From: an uncultured Lachnospiraceae bacterium
Lineage (GTDB): Bacteria; Bacillota; Clostridia; Lachnospirales; Lachnospiraceae
NCBI GenBank assembly: GCA_910578475.1
Contig: CAJTRK010000009.1
Location: 44,333 to 108,332, forward strand
Direction of reading: 5' to 3'
DNA: 64,000 nucleotides
Every line of letters starts with the position of its first letter. Positions within the stretch are counted from its first letter, which is position 1. The notes beneath the pieces were generated by a model. It was given only the letters and a program-made list of their open reading frames with translations. It did not search any database and had not been told where the DNA came from. Made by a program: the position numbers and the translations under genes. This document shows positions 15,472 through 24,984 of the stretch, piece by piece.

Positions 15472-16449
15472 ATGATAAACAATCTGGAATATTACAAAGT
15501 CTTTTACCATGTTGCAAAAAGCGGCAGCCTGACGTCGGCGGCGGAAGAACTTGCGATTTCGCAGCCGGCGGTCAGCCAGTCGGTCAGGCAGCTGGAGAAC
15601 GCGCTTGGCACGCGGCTTTTTGTCAGGGCGCCGAGAGGCGTCAGCCTGACGAAGGAAGGAGAGCTGCTTTACGGTTATGTGGCCAAAGCCTATGAACAGT
15701 TCGTACTCGGCGAGAAAAAGCTGAAACAGATGTTAAATCTGGAACTGGGAGAAATCCATATCGGCGCCAGCGATATGACGCTTCAGTTTTATCTGCTTCC
15801 TTTTCTGGAACGTTTTCACGAAAAATATCCCGGCATCCGGGTGGCGGTGACGAATGCGCCCACGCCGGAAACGCTGCAAAATCTGCAGGACGGTAAAATA
15901 GATTTTGGAGTCGTCAGCACGCCTTTTTCAGAAAACGCGCCGGTATGCGCGGAGAAGGTGCGGGAAATCGAAGACATTTTCGTGGCGGGCAGAAAATTCA
16001 TTCAGTACAAAAACAAAATGCTGGATTTACAGGAGTTAGAGAAGATGCCTCTGATTTTTCTGGAAGGCATAACGAGTACAAGACATAATATGGAGAAGTT
16101 TCTTCTGGAAAATGAAGTGGAAGTTCATCCGGAATTTGAACTGGCGACGAGCGAGATGATTGTGCAGTTTGCGCTGCGTAATCTGGGAATCGGCTGTGTT
16201 GTCAGAGATTTTGCGAGGGAATATCTGGAAGACGGACAGCTGTTCGAACTTCGTTTTAACAAGATTATTCCGAGACGGCATTTCTGCGTCGTAACGGACC
16301 GGAGAAATCCGATGTCCGCGGCGACCGAAAACCTGCTGCGGCTGTTCCGGGAACAACGGTCGAAGGATGACCGGGAACAGAGAAACAGCGGGATGCTCAA
16401 TTTGTATCAGGAAGAAAAAACAGAAAGGGCGGAAGCGGGAAATGATTAG
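15472..16449 (+). CDS. LysR-family transcriptional regulator
   Basis: A 325-residue LysR protein: N-terminal winged helix-turn-helix (about residues 1-60, GSLTSAAEELAISQPAVSQS) and a two-lobed effector-binding domain (about 88-295). The C-terminus has a ~30-residue charged tail (REQRSKDDREQR...) beyond the usual end. It follows metQ by 49 bp in the same direction and may control the methionine transporter or a sulfur-amino-acid function, but LysR genes normally sit divergent from their targets, so this is only inference. The stop overlaps the start of the next HAD gene by 8 bp. Confidence 0.92.
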   Translation: MINNLEYYKVFYHVAKSGSLTSAAEELAISQPAVSQSVRQLENALGTRLFVRAPRGVSLTKEGELLYGYVAKAYEQFVLGEKKLKQMLNLELGEIHIGASDMTLQFYLLPFLERFHEKYPGIRVAVTNAPTPETLQNLQDGKIDFGVVSTPFSENAPVCAEKVREIEDIFVAGRKFIQYKNKMLDLQELEKMPLIFLEGITSTRHNMEKFLLENEVEVHPEFELATSEMIVQFALRNLGIGCVVRDFAREYLEDGQLFELRFNKIIPRRHFCVVTDRRNPMSAATENLLRLFREQRSKDDREQRNSGMLNLYQEEKTERAEAGND

Positions 16450-17044
16450 AACGATTATATTTGATATCGGCAATGTGCTTGCGGATTTTTCATGGGAAGC
16501 GCATTACAGGCGGTTCGGCTATATGGGAGAAAAACTGGAACGACTGGCGAAGGCGACGGTAAAAAGCGACGCCTGGAATGAATATGACAGAGGAGAACTG
16601 AGTGACGGGGAAATCATTCGGAAGTTTATCGAAAACGACCCGGAGCTGGAGGAAGATATTATCAGATGCCTCACTGATGTGGAAGGGATGGTTGTGCGGA
16701 ACGATTATGCGATTCCGTGGATTCAGGAATTACAGGAGAAAGGCTATCGTACCCTGTATTTGTCCAATTTTTCGGAAAGGGCGAAGAAGGAATGTGCGAA
16801 AGCGCTGGATTTCCTGCCGTATATGGACGGCGGCATACTGTCTTATCAGGACAAGGTCATTAAACCGATGCCTGAAATCTATCAGCTCTTAATTGAGCGA
16901 TACCGGCTTGTTCCGGAAGAATGCGTTTTTCTGGACGATACGCAGAAGAACCTGACGGGGGCGGAAGCCTTTGGGATTCATACGATTCTGTTTCGGAACC
17001 AGGAACAGGCAAGAGAAGAACTGAGAAAGCTCGGCGTAAGCTGA
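16442..17044 (+). CDS. HAD-superfamily hydrolase (subfamily IA)
   Basis: A 200-residue HAD protein: motif I FDIGNVLADF (nucleophile Asp) at residues 7-16, motif II LSNFSE near 107, the lysine of motif III in DKVIKPMPEIY near 140 and motif IV FLDDTQKNLTGA near 163, with a small helical cap between I and II. Related YihX-type proteins dephosphorylate sugar phosphates. The start at 16442 was chosen because motif I begins seven residues later and the codon overlaps the LysR stop, implying coupling. The gene ends just before the second copy of the 106-bp repeat, which supplies its terminator. Confidence 0.92.
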   Translation: MIRTIIFDIGNVLADFSWEAHYRRFGYMGEKLERLAKATVKSDAWNEYDRGELSDGEIIRKFIENDPELEEDIIRCLTDVEGMVVRNDYAIPWIQELQEKGYRTLYLSNFSERAKKECAKALDFLPYMDGGILSYQDKVIKPMPEIYQLLIERYRLVPEECVFLDDTQKNLTGAEAFGIHTILFRNQEQAREELRKLGVS

Positions 17045-17060
17045 GCTTTTCATTTTATCC

Positions 17061-17166
17061 TATAGAAAATTGCGACAGTGTAAACCATTCAAGGAGAATG
17101 CGAAGCATTCTTAGAGTTTGCCGCAGGCATACTCTTAATGTCCGCTGCCGAGCGACGATTTTTTAT
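17061..17166 (+). repeat. 106-bp dispersed repeat, copy 2, with terminator
   Basis: Same length as the copy at 10364-10469 and about 90 % identical. The first hairpin differs in its loop (GAATGC-GAA-GCATTC instead of an AGC loop), which keeps the stem intact. The final hairpin is weaker here but still followed by six T. It sits 16 bp after a stop codon, as copy 1 sits at one, suggesting a preference for gene ends. Confidence 0.8.
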
Positions 17167-17342
17167 ACAGGATTCGGGTGTCAGAAGAGCCCCATTTCGT
17201 GGCACGCCGGCACAGTGTAGCAAGATATGATAAATATTTCCAGTAAATTGCAGAGACAGCCGCTGTTTTGTTATTTTATAATGAAAAACAACGGATTATT
17301 TTATTTTAATGCAGATTTTATGCAAATGCAGGGGGTATCGGC

Positions 17343-19334
17343 ATGAATACATTGGCATTACCGAGATTGATAAGTGACGGCATGATTTTACAGCAGAAGA
17401 AGAAGGTGCATATATGGGGATGGGATGAACCGGGACGGAAAATTACCGTTTCCTTCCTTGACAGAGCCTATTCCTGCGAGACGGACGAAAACGGCGGATG
17501 GGAGGTCTTCCTGGATGAGCAGACGCCGGGCGGCCCGTATGAGATGCGCATTCTGGACAGCGCCGGGGAAGAAAGAAATCTGAGGGATGTTCTGGTAGGC
17601 GATGTATGGATGTGTTCCGGTCAGTCCAATATGGAACTTCCCATGCGCAGGGTGCTGGACCGGTATCCCTGTGAACCGGAACAGTGTGACAATCCGTTTA
17701 TCCGCACATTTAAAATTATAGAAAAGAGCGATTTCCACGGTCCTTGTCAGGAGCTTGAGAGCGGGGAATGGACGGCGGTAACGCCCGATACGCTGCCGGA
17801 TTTCTCGGCGACGGCGTATTTCTTTGCCAGGCATCTGTACCGGATAACCGGCGTGCCGGTTGGATTGATTAATGCCAGTCTCGGGGGCTCGAGAATCGAA
17901 TCCTGGATGGGAAGAGATATGTTGGCGGGGCAGCATGATTTTCTGACGCTGGCCGATAAGTATGGCAATGATGATTTCGTAAAGGGGCAGCTGAAAAAGA
18001 ATGAAGAGCAGACCCTTGCCTGGCATAACCGTCTGGACAGCATGGATTTGGGACTTCGGGAGAACTGGGAGCAGGAGGAAGCGGGAAAAGAGCCGGGTAT
18101 TTCGGCATGGAAGAATGTAGAAATCCCGTTCTTTTTTGAGCATACGGAATTAAAAGGCTTTATCGGAAGCGTATGGTTCCGGAAAGAATTTACCGTCGAT
18201 GAAAACCTTGCGGGGAAAGAGGCGAAACTGTGGCTCGGAACGATTGTGGACAGCGATACGGTCTATGTCAACGGCGTCTGCGTCGGTCATACGGATTATC
18301 AGTATCCGCCCCGGAAATATATTGTGCCGGAAGGTCTTCTGCGGCAGGGAAAGAATCAGATTGTCATCCGTGTCAAATGTGAGACCGGCCACGGAAGATT
18401 CACCGACGGCAAGACATACGCGATTTTCCGCGAAGAAGAACGGATAGAGCTGTCGGGCGCATGGAAGTACAGAATCGGCGCTTCCTGCGGGATGATTGAA
18501 GAAACGGATTTCGTCAACTGGAAGCCGACTGGACTTTATCATGCGATGACGGCGCCCTGCCACAACTATATGGTGGCCGGAATTTTATGGTATCAGGGAG
18601 AGTCCAATACCCATGCCGCCGCCTCCCGTTATCTGGAGCTGACGGAACGGATGATTGCCGGATATCGGGCAAAATGGAAAGATGAACTGCCTTTTTTCTA
18701 TGTGCAGCTTCCGAATTTTGCGGCGGATGTTTATGAAAAGGAACGGAACGAGACATTCAGTGACTGGCCGGGCATCCGGGAAGCGCAGAGACAGGCGTTA
18801 AAAATTCCGGGTACGGGAATGGCAGTTGCCATCGACCTGGGGGAAGATAATGACCTTCATCCGTTGAATAAAGAAGGAATCGGCTATCGTCTGGCAATGC
18901 AGGCGGCGGCAAATCTGTACGGGCTCCGGATAGAGTGCAGCGGTCCGCAGGTTGAAAAAGTCAGCATGGAACAGGTTTCGACGGACGAATATCAGCAGCA
19001 GGCGGATGGATTGTCATCGTCTGACGACCGGTCTGATGACCGGATTCCGATGACCTGGCAGGTGACGCTTCACTGTCGGAACGCAACGGGAATGTATGCT
19101 TATTCCGAGGATAAGGGAACGGAAATCAAAGATTTTGAATTTGTGGATGAAAAAGGCAGGATTTATCCTGTCAGGGCTGTCATTTTCAAAAAGGATATTG
19201 TTTTAAAGTGTGAAAAAAAGATAGAAAATATACGGGAAATAAGATATTGTTATCATAATACGAACCGGGGGGCATTGCTTTATAACGAAGACGGATTTCC
19301 GATGAGCCCGTTCCGGCTGGAATACGGCGTATAA
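17343..19334 (+). CDS. SGNH-type acetylesterase (sialate O-acetylesterase family)
   Basis: A 663-residue protein of the sialate O-acetylesterase family. An N-terminal beta-rich domain (about 1-85) precedes the SGNH domain, whose nucleophile serine is in CSGQSNMELP near residue 93. A jelly-roll domain is inserted around 255-375 (WFRKEFTV), and the fold resumes with WYQGESNTH near 418 and the catalytic DNDLHPLN near 502. No signal peptide, so it acts in the cytosol. Gene context (GH67, GH3, GH43, GH8, sugar importer) suggests that it removes acetyl groups from imported acetylated xylo-oligosaccharides rather than from sialic acid; that is inference. Its tail meets the AraC gene end to end. Confidence 0.88.
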   Translation: MNTLALPRLISDGMILQQKKKVHIWGWDEPGRKITVSFLDRAYSCETDENGGWEVFLDEQTPGGPYEMRILDSAGEERNLRDVLVGDVWMCSGQSNMELPMRRVLDRYPCEPEQCDNPFIRTFKIIEKSDFHGPCQELESGEWTAVTPDTLPDFSATAYFFARHLYRITGVPVGLINASLGGSRIESWMGRDMLAGQHDFLTLADKYGNDDFVKGQLKKNEEQTLAWHNRLDSMDLGLRENWEQEEAGKEPGISAWKNVEIPFFFEHTELKGFIGSVWFRKEFTVDENLAGKEAKLWLGTIVDSDTVYVNGVCVGHTDYQYPPRKYIVPEGLLRQGKNQIVIRVKCETGHGRFTDGKTYAIFREEERIELSGAWKYRIGASCGMIEETDFVNWKPTGLYHAMTAPCHNYMVAGILWYQGESNTHAAASRYLELTERMIAGYRAKWKDELPFFYVQLPNFAADVYEKERNETFSDWPGIREAQRQALKIPGTGMAVAIDLGEDNDLHPLNKEGIGYRLAMQAAANLYGLRIECSGPQVEKVSMEQVSTDEYQQQADGLSSSDDRSDDRIPMTWQVTLHCRNATGMYAYSEDKGTEIKDFEFVDEKGRIYPVRAVIFKKDIVLKCEKKIENIREIRYCYHNTNRGALLYNEDGFPMSPFRLEYGV

Positions 19335-20237
19335 TCAGGATTCCAGGCATGTTTCCTTTTTGGCCTGGTTCAGCCGTTTATATTCGGACGGCGTACAATG
19401 TTTGGCAGCCTTGAAAATGCGGTTGAAGGTGGAAAGGCTGCCGAAACCGGAACGCATTGCCACTTCGGTAATGGAAATATTCGGCTGAATCAGCAGGCTT
19501 TCCGCGTGGGCAATCCTTTTCTGCGTCAGATATTCGTAACAGGATGTGCCGGAAAACTGCTTAAACAGTCTGGAAAAGTGGAACTTGGAAAAGCCGGCCA
19601 GGTCAGCCAGATAATCCACGCTGATATTTTCCGTGCAATGGTCGGTTATGTAATTGCAGACGTCCATGAATTTTTCTATATATTCGTGCTGTTTGTTTGA
19701 GGTAATGCCGGGAAATTTTTCGCTGGCATTGAAATTGGCACGTCCGATGGCGACAAAAAAATGAATAATCAGCGCGTAAATGCAGGCTTCGGTGAAGGCA
19801 ATCCGGTTATCGTATTCGTTGCTGATTTCATTCAGATAGGAAGCGAGCTGCCTGTTCAGTTCCGGATATTCTTTCCGGCTGATGAGGGCGTAAGGATGCA
19901 GGGAATGGATTAAAGAGTCCATTCCTTTTACATTACAGACGAGGCTGTAATCCAGAAGGATGATGAGACGTTCGCCTTCGTCACCGTCCGCGTCCGGCAG
20001 CGGAGCAATCAGGCGGTGCAGCGTGCCTGGCGGCGTTATGAAAATATCTCCTTCATCAAAGGTATGGGATGTATCGTCGATGACGACGGTATATTCCTTC
20101 CGGATGGGCATGATGATTTCCATCGCCGTATGCCAGTGGGGCGGATAATCTTCCGCTTCCATATTATGATAAAGCTTGATGGACGGAAAAAAATCATATG
20201 CTACCGTTTCATGAATGCCGTTCAGAATTTTTATCAT
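19335..20237 (-). CDS. AraC-family transcriptional regulator of the xylan locus
   Basis: A 300-residue regulator: N-terminal cupin sensor domain (about 1-140; HWHTAMEIIMP and ITPPGTLHRLI) and a C-terminal pair of helix-turn-helix motifs (about 195-292; VDYLADLAGFSKFHFSRLF and ITEVAMRSGFGSLSTFNRIF). The start at 20237 is chosen because AGGAGATTTCCAT precedes it; an upstream in-frame extension of 49 codons lacks such a site. It is divergent from the GH3 gene and convergent with the esterase gene, so it is placed to control the xylo-oligosaccharide genes on either side, probably as an activator that binds a sugar. Confidence 0.92.
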   Translation of the reverse strand: MIKILNGIHETVAYDFFPSIKLYHNMEAEDYPPHWHTAMEIIMPIRKEYTVVIDDTSHTFDEGDIFITPPGTLHRLIAPLPDADGDEGERLIILLDYSLVCNVKGMDSLIHSLHPYALISRKEYPELNRQLASYLNEISNEYDNRIAFTEACIYALIIHFFVAIGRANFNASEKFPGITSNKQHEYIEKFMDVCNYITDHCTENISVDYLADLAGFSKFHFSRLFKQFSGTSCYEYLTQKRIAHAESLLIQPNISITEVAMRSGFGSLSTFNRIFKAAKHCTPSEYKRLNQAKKETCLES

Positions 20238-20655
20238 ATGGAAATCTCCTGTCGTTTCTTTTCTATGCATATCTATATGTACGTTGTTTTTTGTTTCATC
20301 TATGCCCGCTACTTTATTGATAGCATAAACAGAAGAAAGTGTCAAATCAAATTTTGCTATACGATAATGGTGAAAAATAGTCAAAAACGGGCAAGGTGCT
20401 TTGTCAGAATAAAAAAATTATATGGAAAGTATCAAAAATGGATAAAAAACAAACATATTTTCAAGTTTTTGCAAAAATATATTTAGCAATATTTAGGAAT
20501 GACAAAGCAAAATGTGAAGAGTCGGAAAGACAGGAACGTTGTATACTTTGACTAATAATAGGGGTGGAATTTGCTTGATTTATGGCATAATATCAGTCAA
20601 TAAGAGTTGAACCGGAACGGTTCGAGTAACAAAATGAATAACAGGAGGACCATGA
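20238..20655. promoter_or_regulatory. divergent control region between AraC and GH3 genes
   Basis: A 418-bp AT-rich stretch without a gene. It must hold the promoters of the AraC gene and of the long glycosidase operon. I see no textbook -35/-10 pair for the GH3 gene; CATAATAT near 20586 is a candidate -10 region. The clearest element is the palindrome at 20607-20625. No exact catabolite-repression (cre) site was recognised. Confidence 0.5.
20607..20625. promoter_or_regulatory. palindromic operator candidate upstream of GH3
   Basis: TTGAACCG-GAA-CGGTTCGA: two 8-base arms with seven complementary pairs around a three-base centre, 31 bp before the GH3 start and downstream of the likely -10 region. 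Its position fits a repressor operator rather than an AraC activator site. Confidence 0.45.
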
Positions 20656-22812
20656 ATGGAACTTGTAAGAAACGAAGTCAAAAATGCAGAATTTGAAAAA
20701 CGCGCCCGCGGTCTGGTCGCACAGATGACATTGGAGGAGAAGGCTTTTCAGATGGTGCACGGCGCTCCTGCGATAGAAAGACTGGGCATCAAAGCTTATA
20801 ACTGGTGGAATGAGGCGCTCCACGGCGTGGCAAGAGCAGGAACGGCGACCGTATTTCCGCAGGCAGTCTCGCTGGCGGCCACATTTGACGAAGATTTTCT
20901 GGAAGAAGTAGCTGACGCCATTTCCACGGAAGGCCGGGCGAAGTTCAACGCACAGCAGAAATATGAAGATTTTGATATTTACAAAGGGCTGACGTTCTGG
21001 TCGCCCAACGTCAATATTTTCAGAGACCCGAGATGGGGCAGAGGCCATGAGACATTCGGGGAAGACCCTTACCTGACATCCAGACTCGGCGTGCGGTTCG
21101 TGGAAGGAATACAGGGACATGATGAGAACTATATGAAGGCAGCGGCCTGCGCGAAACATTTTGCGGTACATAGCGGTCCGGAAGACCTGCGCCATGAGTT
21201 CAATGCCGAGGCGGGCAAGCAGGATATGTATGAGACATACCTTCCGGCATTTAAAGCCTGTGTGCAGGAAGCGAAAGTGGAAGCGGTCATGGGAGCGTAT
21301 AACCGTACGAACGGAGAACCGTGCTGCGGAAGCAAAACATTGCTGCAGGATGTTCTGCGGAAAGAATGGGGCTTTAAGGGACATGTAGTTTCCGATTGTT
21401 GGGCGATTCGCGATTTTCATGAAGGACATGGCGTTACGGCGGGTGCGGAAGAGTCGGTGGCGCTTGCGGTCAGAAACGGCTGCGACCTGAACTGCGGCAA
21501 TCTTTTCGTTTATGTGAAGGATGCGGTAGAGAAAGGTATGATACCGGAAGAACGGGTGGACGAGGCGCTCGTGCATCTCTTTACGACGAGAATGAAGCTC
21601 GGTCTGTTCGATGAAAAGGCGAAAACGCCGTACGATGAGATTCCGTATACGGCGGTCGATTCGAAAGAGATGCGGGAGCTGAATCTGAAAGCGGCGGAGA
21701 AATGTGTCGTTCTTTTGAAAAATGACAATCATCTTCTGCCATTGGACAAAACAAAAATCAATACCATCGGCGTTATCGGCCCCAATGCCAATAACCGGAA
21801 AGCGCTGATTGGAAATTATGAGGGAACGGCTTCCCGTTATTATACGATTAGCGAGGGTATTCAGGAATATGTCGGCGACGATATCAGGGTGCTGGTGTCC
21901 GAAGGCTGTCATTTATATCAGGAGCAGATAAGCAATCTGAGTCAGGGCAAAGACAGAGATTCGGAAGTAAAAGCGGTTTGCGACGCCAGCGATGTTATCG
22001 TTATGTGTCTCGGGCTCGATTCCGGTCTGGAAGGCGAAGAGGGAGACCAGGGCAACCAGTATGCGAGCGGAGACAAGCAGAATCTGAATCTGCCGGGCAG
22101 ACAGCAGGAAATCCTGGAAATTGCCCATGCCAGCGGCAAGCCGGTCGTGCTCGTGCTCCTTTCGGGAAGCGCGCTGGCGGTAGGTTGGGCGGACGAACAT
22201 ATTCCGGCCATCGTACAGGGCTGGTATCCCGGCGCGCAGGGCGGAAGAGCCATTGCGAGAGTATTGTTCGGAGAGAAAAATCCGGAAGGAAGACTGCCCG
22301 TTACCTTTTACCGGACGCTGGAGGAACTTCCCGCGTTTACCGATTATTCCATGAAGGGCAGAACATACCGTTATATGAAACAGGAAGCTCTGTATCCGTT
22401 CGGATACGGTCTGTCCTATACGGACTTTGTTTATTCGGATGCGGCGGTATCTTCCGATACGCTCGGGGCGGACGGCATCGAGGTGAAAGCGGTGGTGGCC
22501 AATACAGGCGGCAGGGAAGGTACGGAGACCGTTCAGGTTTATGTGAAGGCAGACAGAGAAGGAACGCCAAATGCCCAGTTGAAAGGCATTCAGAAAGTAA
22601 CTCTGCAGCCGGGCGAAAGCAGAGAGGTTGTTATAAAGCTTCCGGTAAACGCTTTCGCACTGTATGATGAACAGGCGGTCAACAGAGTCGGGGCCGGAAA
22701 GTATCTCGTTTCCATCGGCGGAACGCAGCCGGAGAGCCGCAGCGAGAAGCTGACCGGGAAAAAGGTGGATGTGCTTTCGGTTACGGCTGCAGAAGAGATG
22801 GTGCTGGCTTAG
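20656..22812 (+). CDS. glycoside hydrolase family 3 (beta-xylosidase type)
   Basis: A 718-residue cytosolic GH3 enzyme in the usual order: TIM-barrel domain (about 1-300), alpha/beta sandwich (about 345-570) and C-terminal fibronectin III-like domain (about 600-705). Landmarks are NWWNEALHGVAR, DPRWGRGHETFGEDP, CAKHFAVHSGPE and the nucleophile Asp in VSDCWAIRDFHEGH near residue 247. The NEALHGVAR and FHEGHGVT context is typical of xylan 1,4-beta-xylosidases. It opens the + strand operon and would release xylose from the non-reducing ends of xylo-oligosaccharides after the side groups have been removed. No signal peptide. Confidence 0.93.
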   Translation: MELVRNEVKNAEFEKRARGLVAQMTLEEKAFQMVHGAPAIERLGIKAYNWWNEALHGVARAGTATVFPQAVSLAATFDEDFLEEVADAISTEGRAKFNAQQKYEDFDIYKGLTFWSPNVNIFRDPRWGRGHETFGEDPYLTSRLGVRFVEGIQGHDENYMKAAACAKHFAVHSGPEDLRHEFNAEAGKQDMYETYLPAFKACVQEAKVEAVMGAYNRTNGEPCCGSKTLLQDVLRKEWGFKGHVVSDCWAIRDFHEGHGVTAGAEESVALAVRNGCDLNCGNLFVYVKDAVEKGMIPEERVDEALVHLFTTRMKLGLFDEKAKTPYDEIPYTAVDSKEMRELNLKAAEKCVVLLKNDNHLLPLDKTKINTIGVIGPNANNRKALIGNYEGTASRYYTISEGIQEYVGDDIRVLVSEGCHLYQEQISNLSQGKDRDSEVKAVCDASDVIVMCLGLDSGLEGEEGDQGNQYASGDKQNLNLPGRQQEILEIAHASGKPVVLVLLSGSALAVGWADEHIPAIVQGWYPGAQGGRAIARVLFGEKNPEGRLPVTFYRTLEELPAFTDYSMKGRTYRYMKQEALYPFGYGLSYTDFVYSDAAVSSDTLGADGIEVKAVVANTGGREGTETVQVYVKADREGTPNAQLKGIQKVTLQPGESREVVIKLPVNAFALYDEQAVNRVGAGKYLVSIGGTQPESRSEKLTGKKVDVLSVTAAEEMVLA

Positions 22813-22849
22813 TGCGTGCCGCCGAAAAGGGCACGATAAAAAGCTGAAT

Positions 22850-24856
22850 ATGGAAAGGTATGGTAATGTGATGAATTTTGAACAGGCATGGCTTAATTAT
22901 ACGGAAGTTACGTCTTGTGAGGGGGCGGACAGACTTACATATATCTATGCGGACATACAGGACAGACTGATGGAAAACAGCGTCAGAGAGCTGCAGCTTG
23001 CGTTGGAAGGAATGACCGGCAGGAAACCTGTGTTAAAGGGCATTTCCGGTAATGGTGAGGCACAGGGCATTCATCTTGTTTATAAGGCGGGAATGCCCAA
23101 AGAGAGCTATCACCTTTATGAAAAGAACGGCAAGGTAACGATTGAAGCGTCCGATTCCGTCGGAATCCTGTATGGAACGTTCGCGCTGCTGCGTGAAATC
23201 AGAACGAAAGAGACGCTTGTGGGAATGAATCTTATGAAAGCGCCCGATATGCCGCTTCGCATGCTGAATCACTGGGATAATATGGACGGAAGCATCGAAC
23301 GCGGTTATTCCGGAGAATCCTTTTTCTTCGTAGAAAATGAAATTGTTGTTGATGAAAGAACCGAAACTTATGTGAGACTTGCGGCCAGCATCGGCATCAA
23401 TGCCGTTGTGATTAACAATGTCAACGTAAAAGATGCGGCGACCTGGCTGATTACCGGACGGTATCTCGGCAAGGTCCGGGAGCTGGCGGAACTGTTTGCA
23501 GGATATGGCATCCGGCTTTTCCTCAGCCTGAATTATGCGGCGCCTGTGGAACTTGGCGAACTGGAAAGCGCGGACCCGCTGGATGAGCAGGTCAGGAACT
23601 GGTGGAAGAAGCGGATGGAAATCGTCTTTCATGAAGTGCCGGGATTCGGCGGTTTTCTTATTAAAGCGGATTCGGAAGGAAGACCGGGCCCCTTTACCTA
23701 TGGAAGGACGCATGCGGACGGCGCGAACATGCTGGCGGAAGCGGTGGCGCCTTATGGCGGCCTGATTATCTGGCGCTGCTTTGTTTATAATTGTCAGCAG
23801 GACTGGCGGGATTACAAGACGGACAGGGCGCGGTCAGGATATGACAATTTCATGGGACTGGACGGGACGTTTCTCGACAACGTCATCCTGCAGATTAAGA
23901 ATGGACCGATGGATTTTCAGGTCAGAGAACCGGTGCATCCGCTTTTCGGCGGTCTGACGAAAACCAATCAGATGCTGGAAGTGCAGATTGCGCAGGAATA
24001 CACGGGGCAGCAGCGGCATCTTTGTTATCTGATACCGATGTTTCAGCAGATTATGAAGTTCAGAACGTATGTGAAAGATGAACAGGACCGGGTTCAGGAT
24101 ATTGTGTCCGGGAAGACGCTCGGACAGAAAAACTGCGGCATTGCGGCGGTAGCGAATACGGGTAACGATGAGAACTGGACCGGTCATGACATGGCGGCGG
24201 CGAATTTTTACGGATTCGGAAGACTCGCCTTCGAAAACGAACTGACGGCGGAAGAAATTGCCGAAGAGTGGATTAAGATGACTTACGGAAAGGACGGGCA
24301 GGTCGTGGAAACGCTTTTGTATCTGCTGATGCAGTCCTGGCCCGCTTATGAAAGTTATACATCGCCGCTCGGCATCGGCTGGATGGTCAGTCCCAACAAT
24401 CATTACGGTCCGAGCGTGGACGGATACGAATACAGCCGTTGGGGAACTTACCACAGGGCGGACCACGAAGGACTCGGCGTGGACAGAAGCCATGACGGAA
24501 CGGGTTATGCGCTTTTGTACAGGGAGCCGAATGCGTCCGTTTATGATGATAAAAATAAATGTCCGGATGAACTTTTGCTCTTTTTCCATCATATTCCCTA
24601 TACATGGAAACTGCGTTCCGGCAAAACCGTGATTCAGCATATTTATGATACGCATTTCGACGGGGTTGAGATGGTGGACGAAATGGTGGAACGTTTCAGC
24701 GCATTACAGGGAAAAATTCCCAATAAGCCTTTTAAACGGATGATGGAACGTTTTACACACCAGAAGGAACATGCCCGTGAATGGTGTGACCAAATAAACG
24801 CTTATTTTTGGCGAAAATCCGGCATATCGGACGAAAAAGGACGGGACATTTACTGA
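22850..24856 (+). CDS. aguA: alpha-glucuronidase (glycoside hydrolase family 67)
   Basis: About 668 residues, the normal GH67 length. An N-terminal beta domain (about 10-130) is followed by the barrel with PLRMLNHWDNMDGSIERGYSG. Acidic motifs expected for the active site are FLIKADSEGRPGP near residue 275 and NGPMDFQVREP near 355; the helical C-terminal domain ends the protein. The enzyme removes (4-O-methyl-)glucuronic acid from the terminal xylose of aldouronic acids. Starts are possible at 22850 and 22871; the family N-terminus begins soon after 22871. It lies 37 bp after the GH3 gene in the same operon and has no signal peptide, so oligosaccharides must be imported first. Confidence 0.95.
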   Translation: MERYGNVMNFEQAWLNYTEVTSCEGADRLTYIYADIQDRLMENSVRELQLALEGMTGRKPVLKGISGNGEAQGIHLVYKAGMPKESYHLYEKNGKVTIEASDSVGILYGTFALLREIRTKETLVGMNLMKAPDMPLRMLNHWDNMDGSIERGYSGESFFFVENEIVVDERTETYVRLAASIGINAVVINNVNVKDAATWLITGRYLGKVRELAELFAGYGIRLFLSLNYAAPVELGELESADPLDEQVRNWWKKRMEIVFHEVPGFGGFLIKADSEGRPGPFTYGRTHADGANMLAEAVAPYGGLIIWRCFVYNCQQDWRDYKTDRARSGYDNFMGLDGTFLDNVILQIKNGPMDFQVREPVHPLFGGLTKTNQMLEVQIAQEYTGQQRHLCYLIPMFQQIMKFRTYVKDEQDRVQDIVSGKTLGQKNCGIAAVANTGNDENWTGHDMAAANFYGFGRLAFENELTAEEIAEEWIKMTYGKDGQVVETLLYLLMQSWPAYESYTSPLGIGWMVSPNNHYGPSVDGYEYSRWGTYHRADHEGLGVDRSHDGTGYALLYREPNASVYDDKNKCPDELLLFFHHIPYTWKLRSGKTVIQHIYDTHFDGVEMVDEMVERFSALQGKIPNKPFKRMMERFTHQKEHAREWCDQINAYFWRKSGISDEKGRDIY

Positions 24857-24984
24857 ATTTTCATAAATGTGCACAAAAAATAAGCAAAATATGCGGCTGG
24901 AATAGCAATATATGAACAGAAATAAAGACGGATACATTTTATAATAATAAAAGGTATTTCAAAAAATCTTATGGAGGTGTGAGG

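Noticed and set aside
20593..21912. 439-codon open frame on the minus strand
   Set aside because: Antisense to the GH3 gene, no ribosome site, shadow-like composition.
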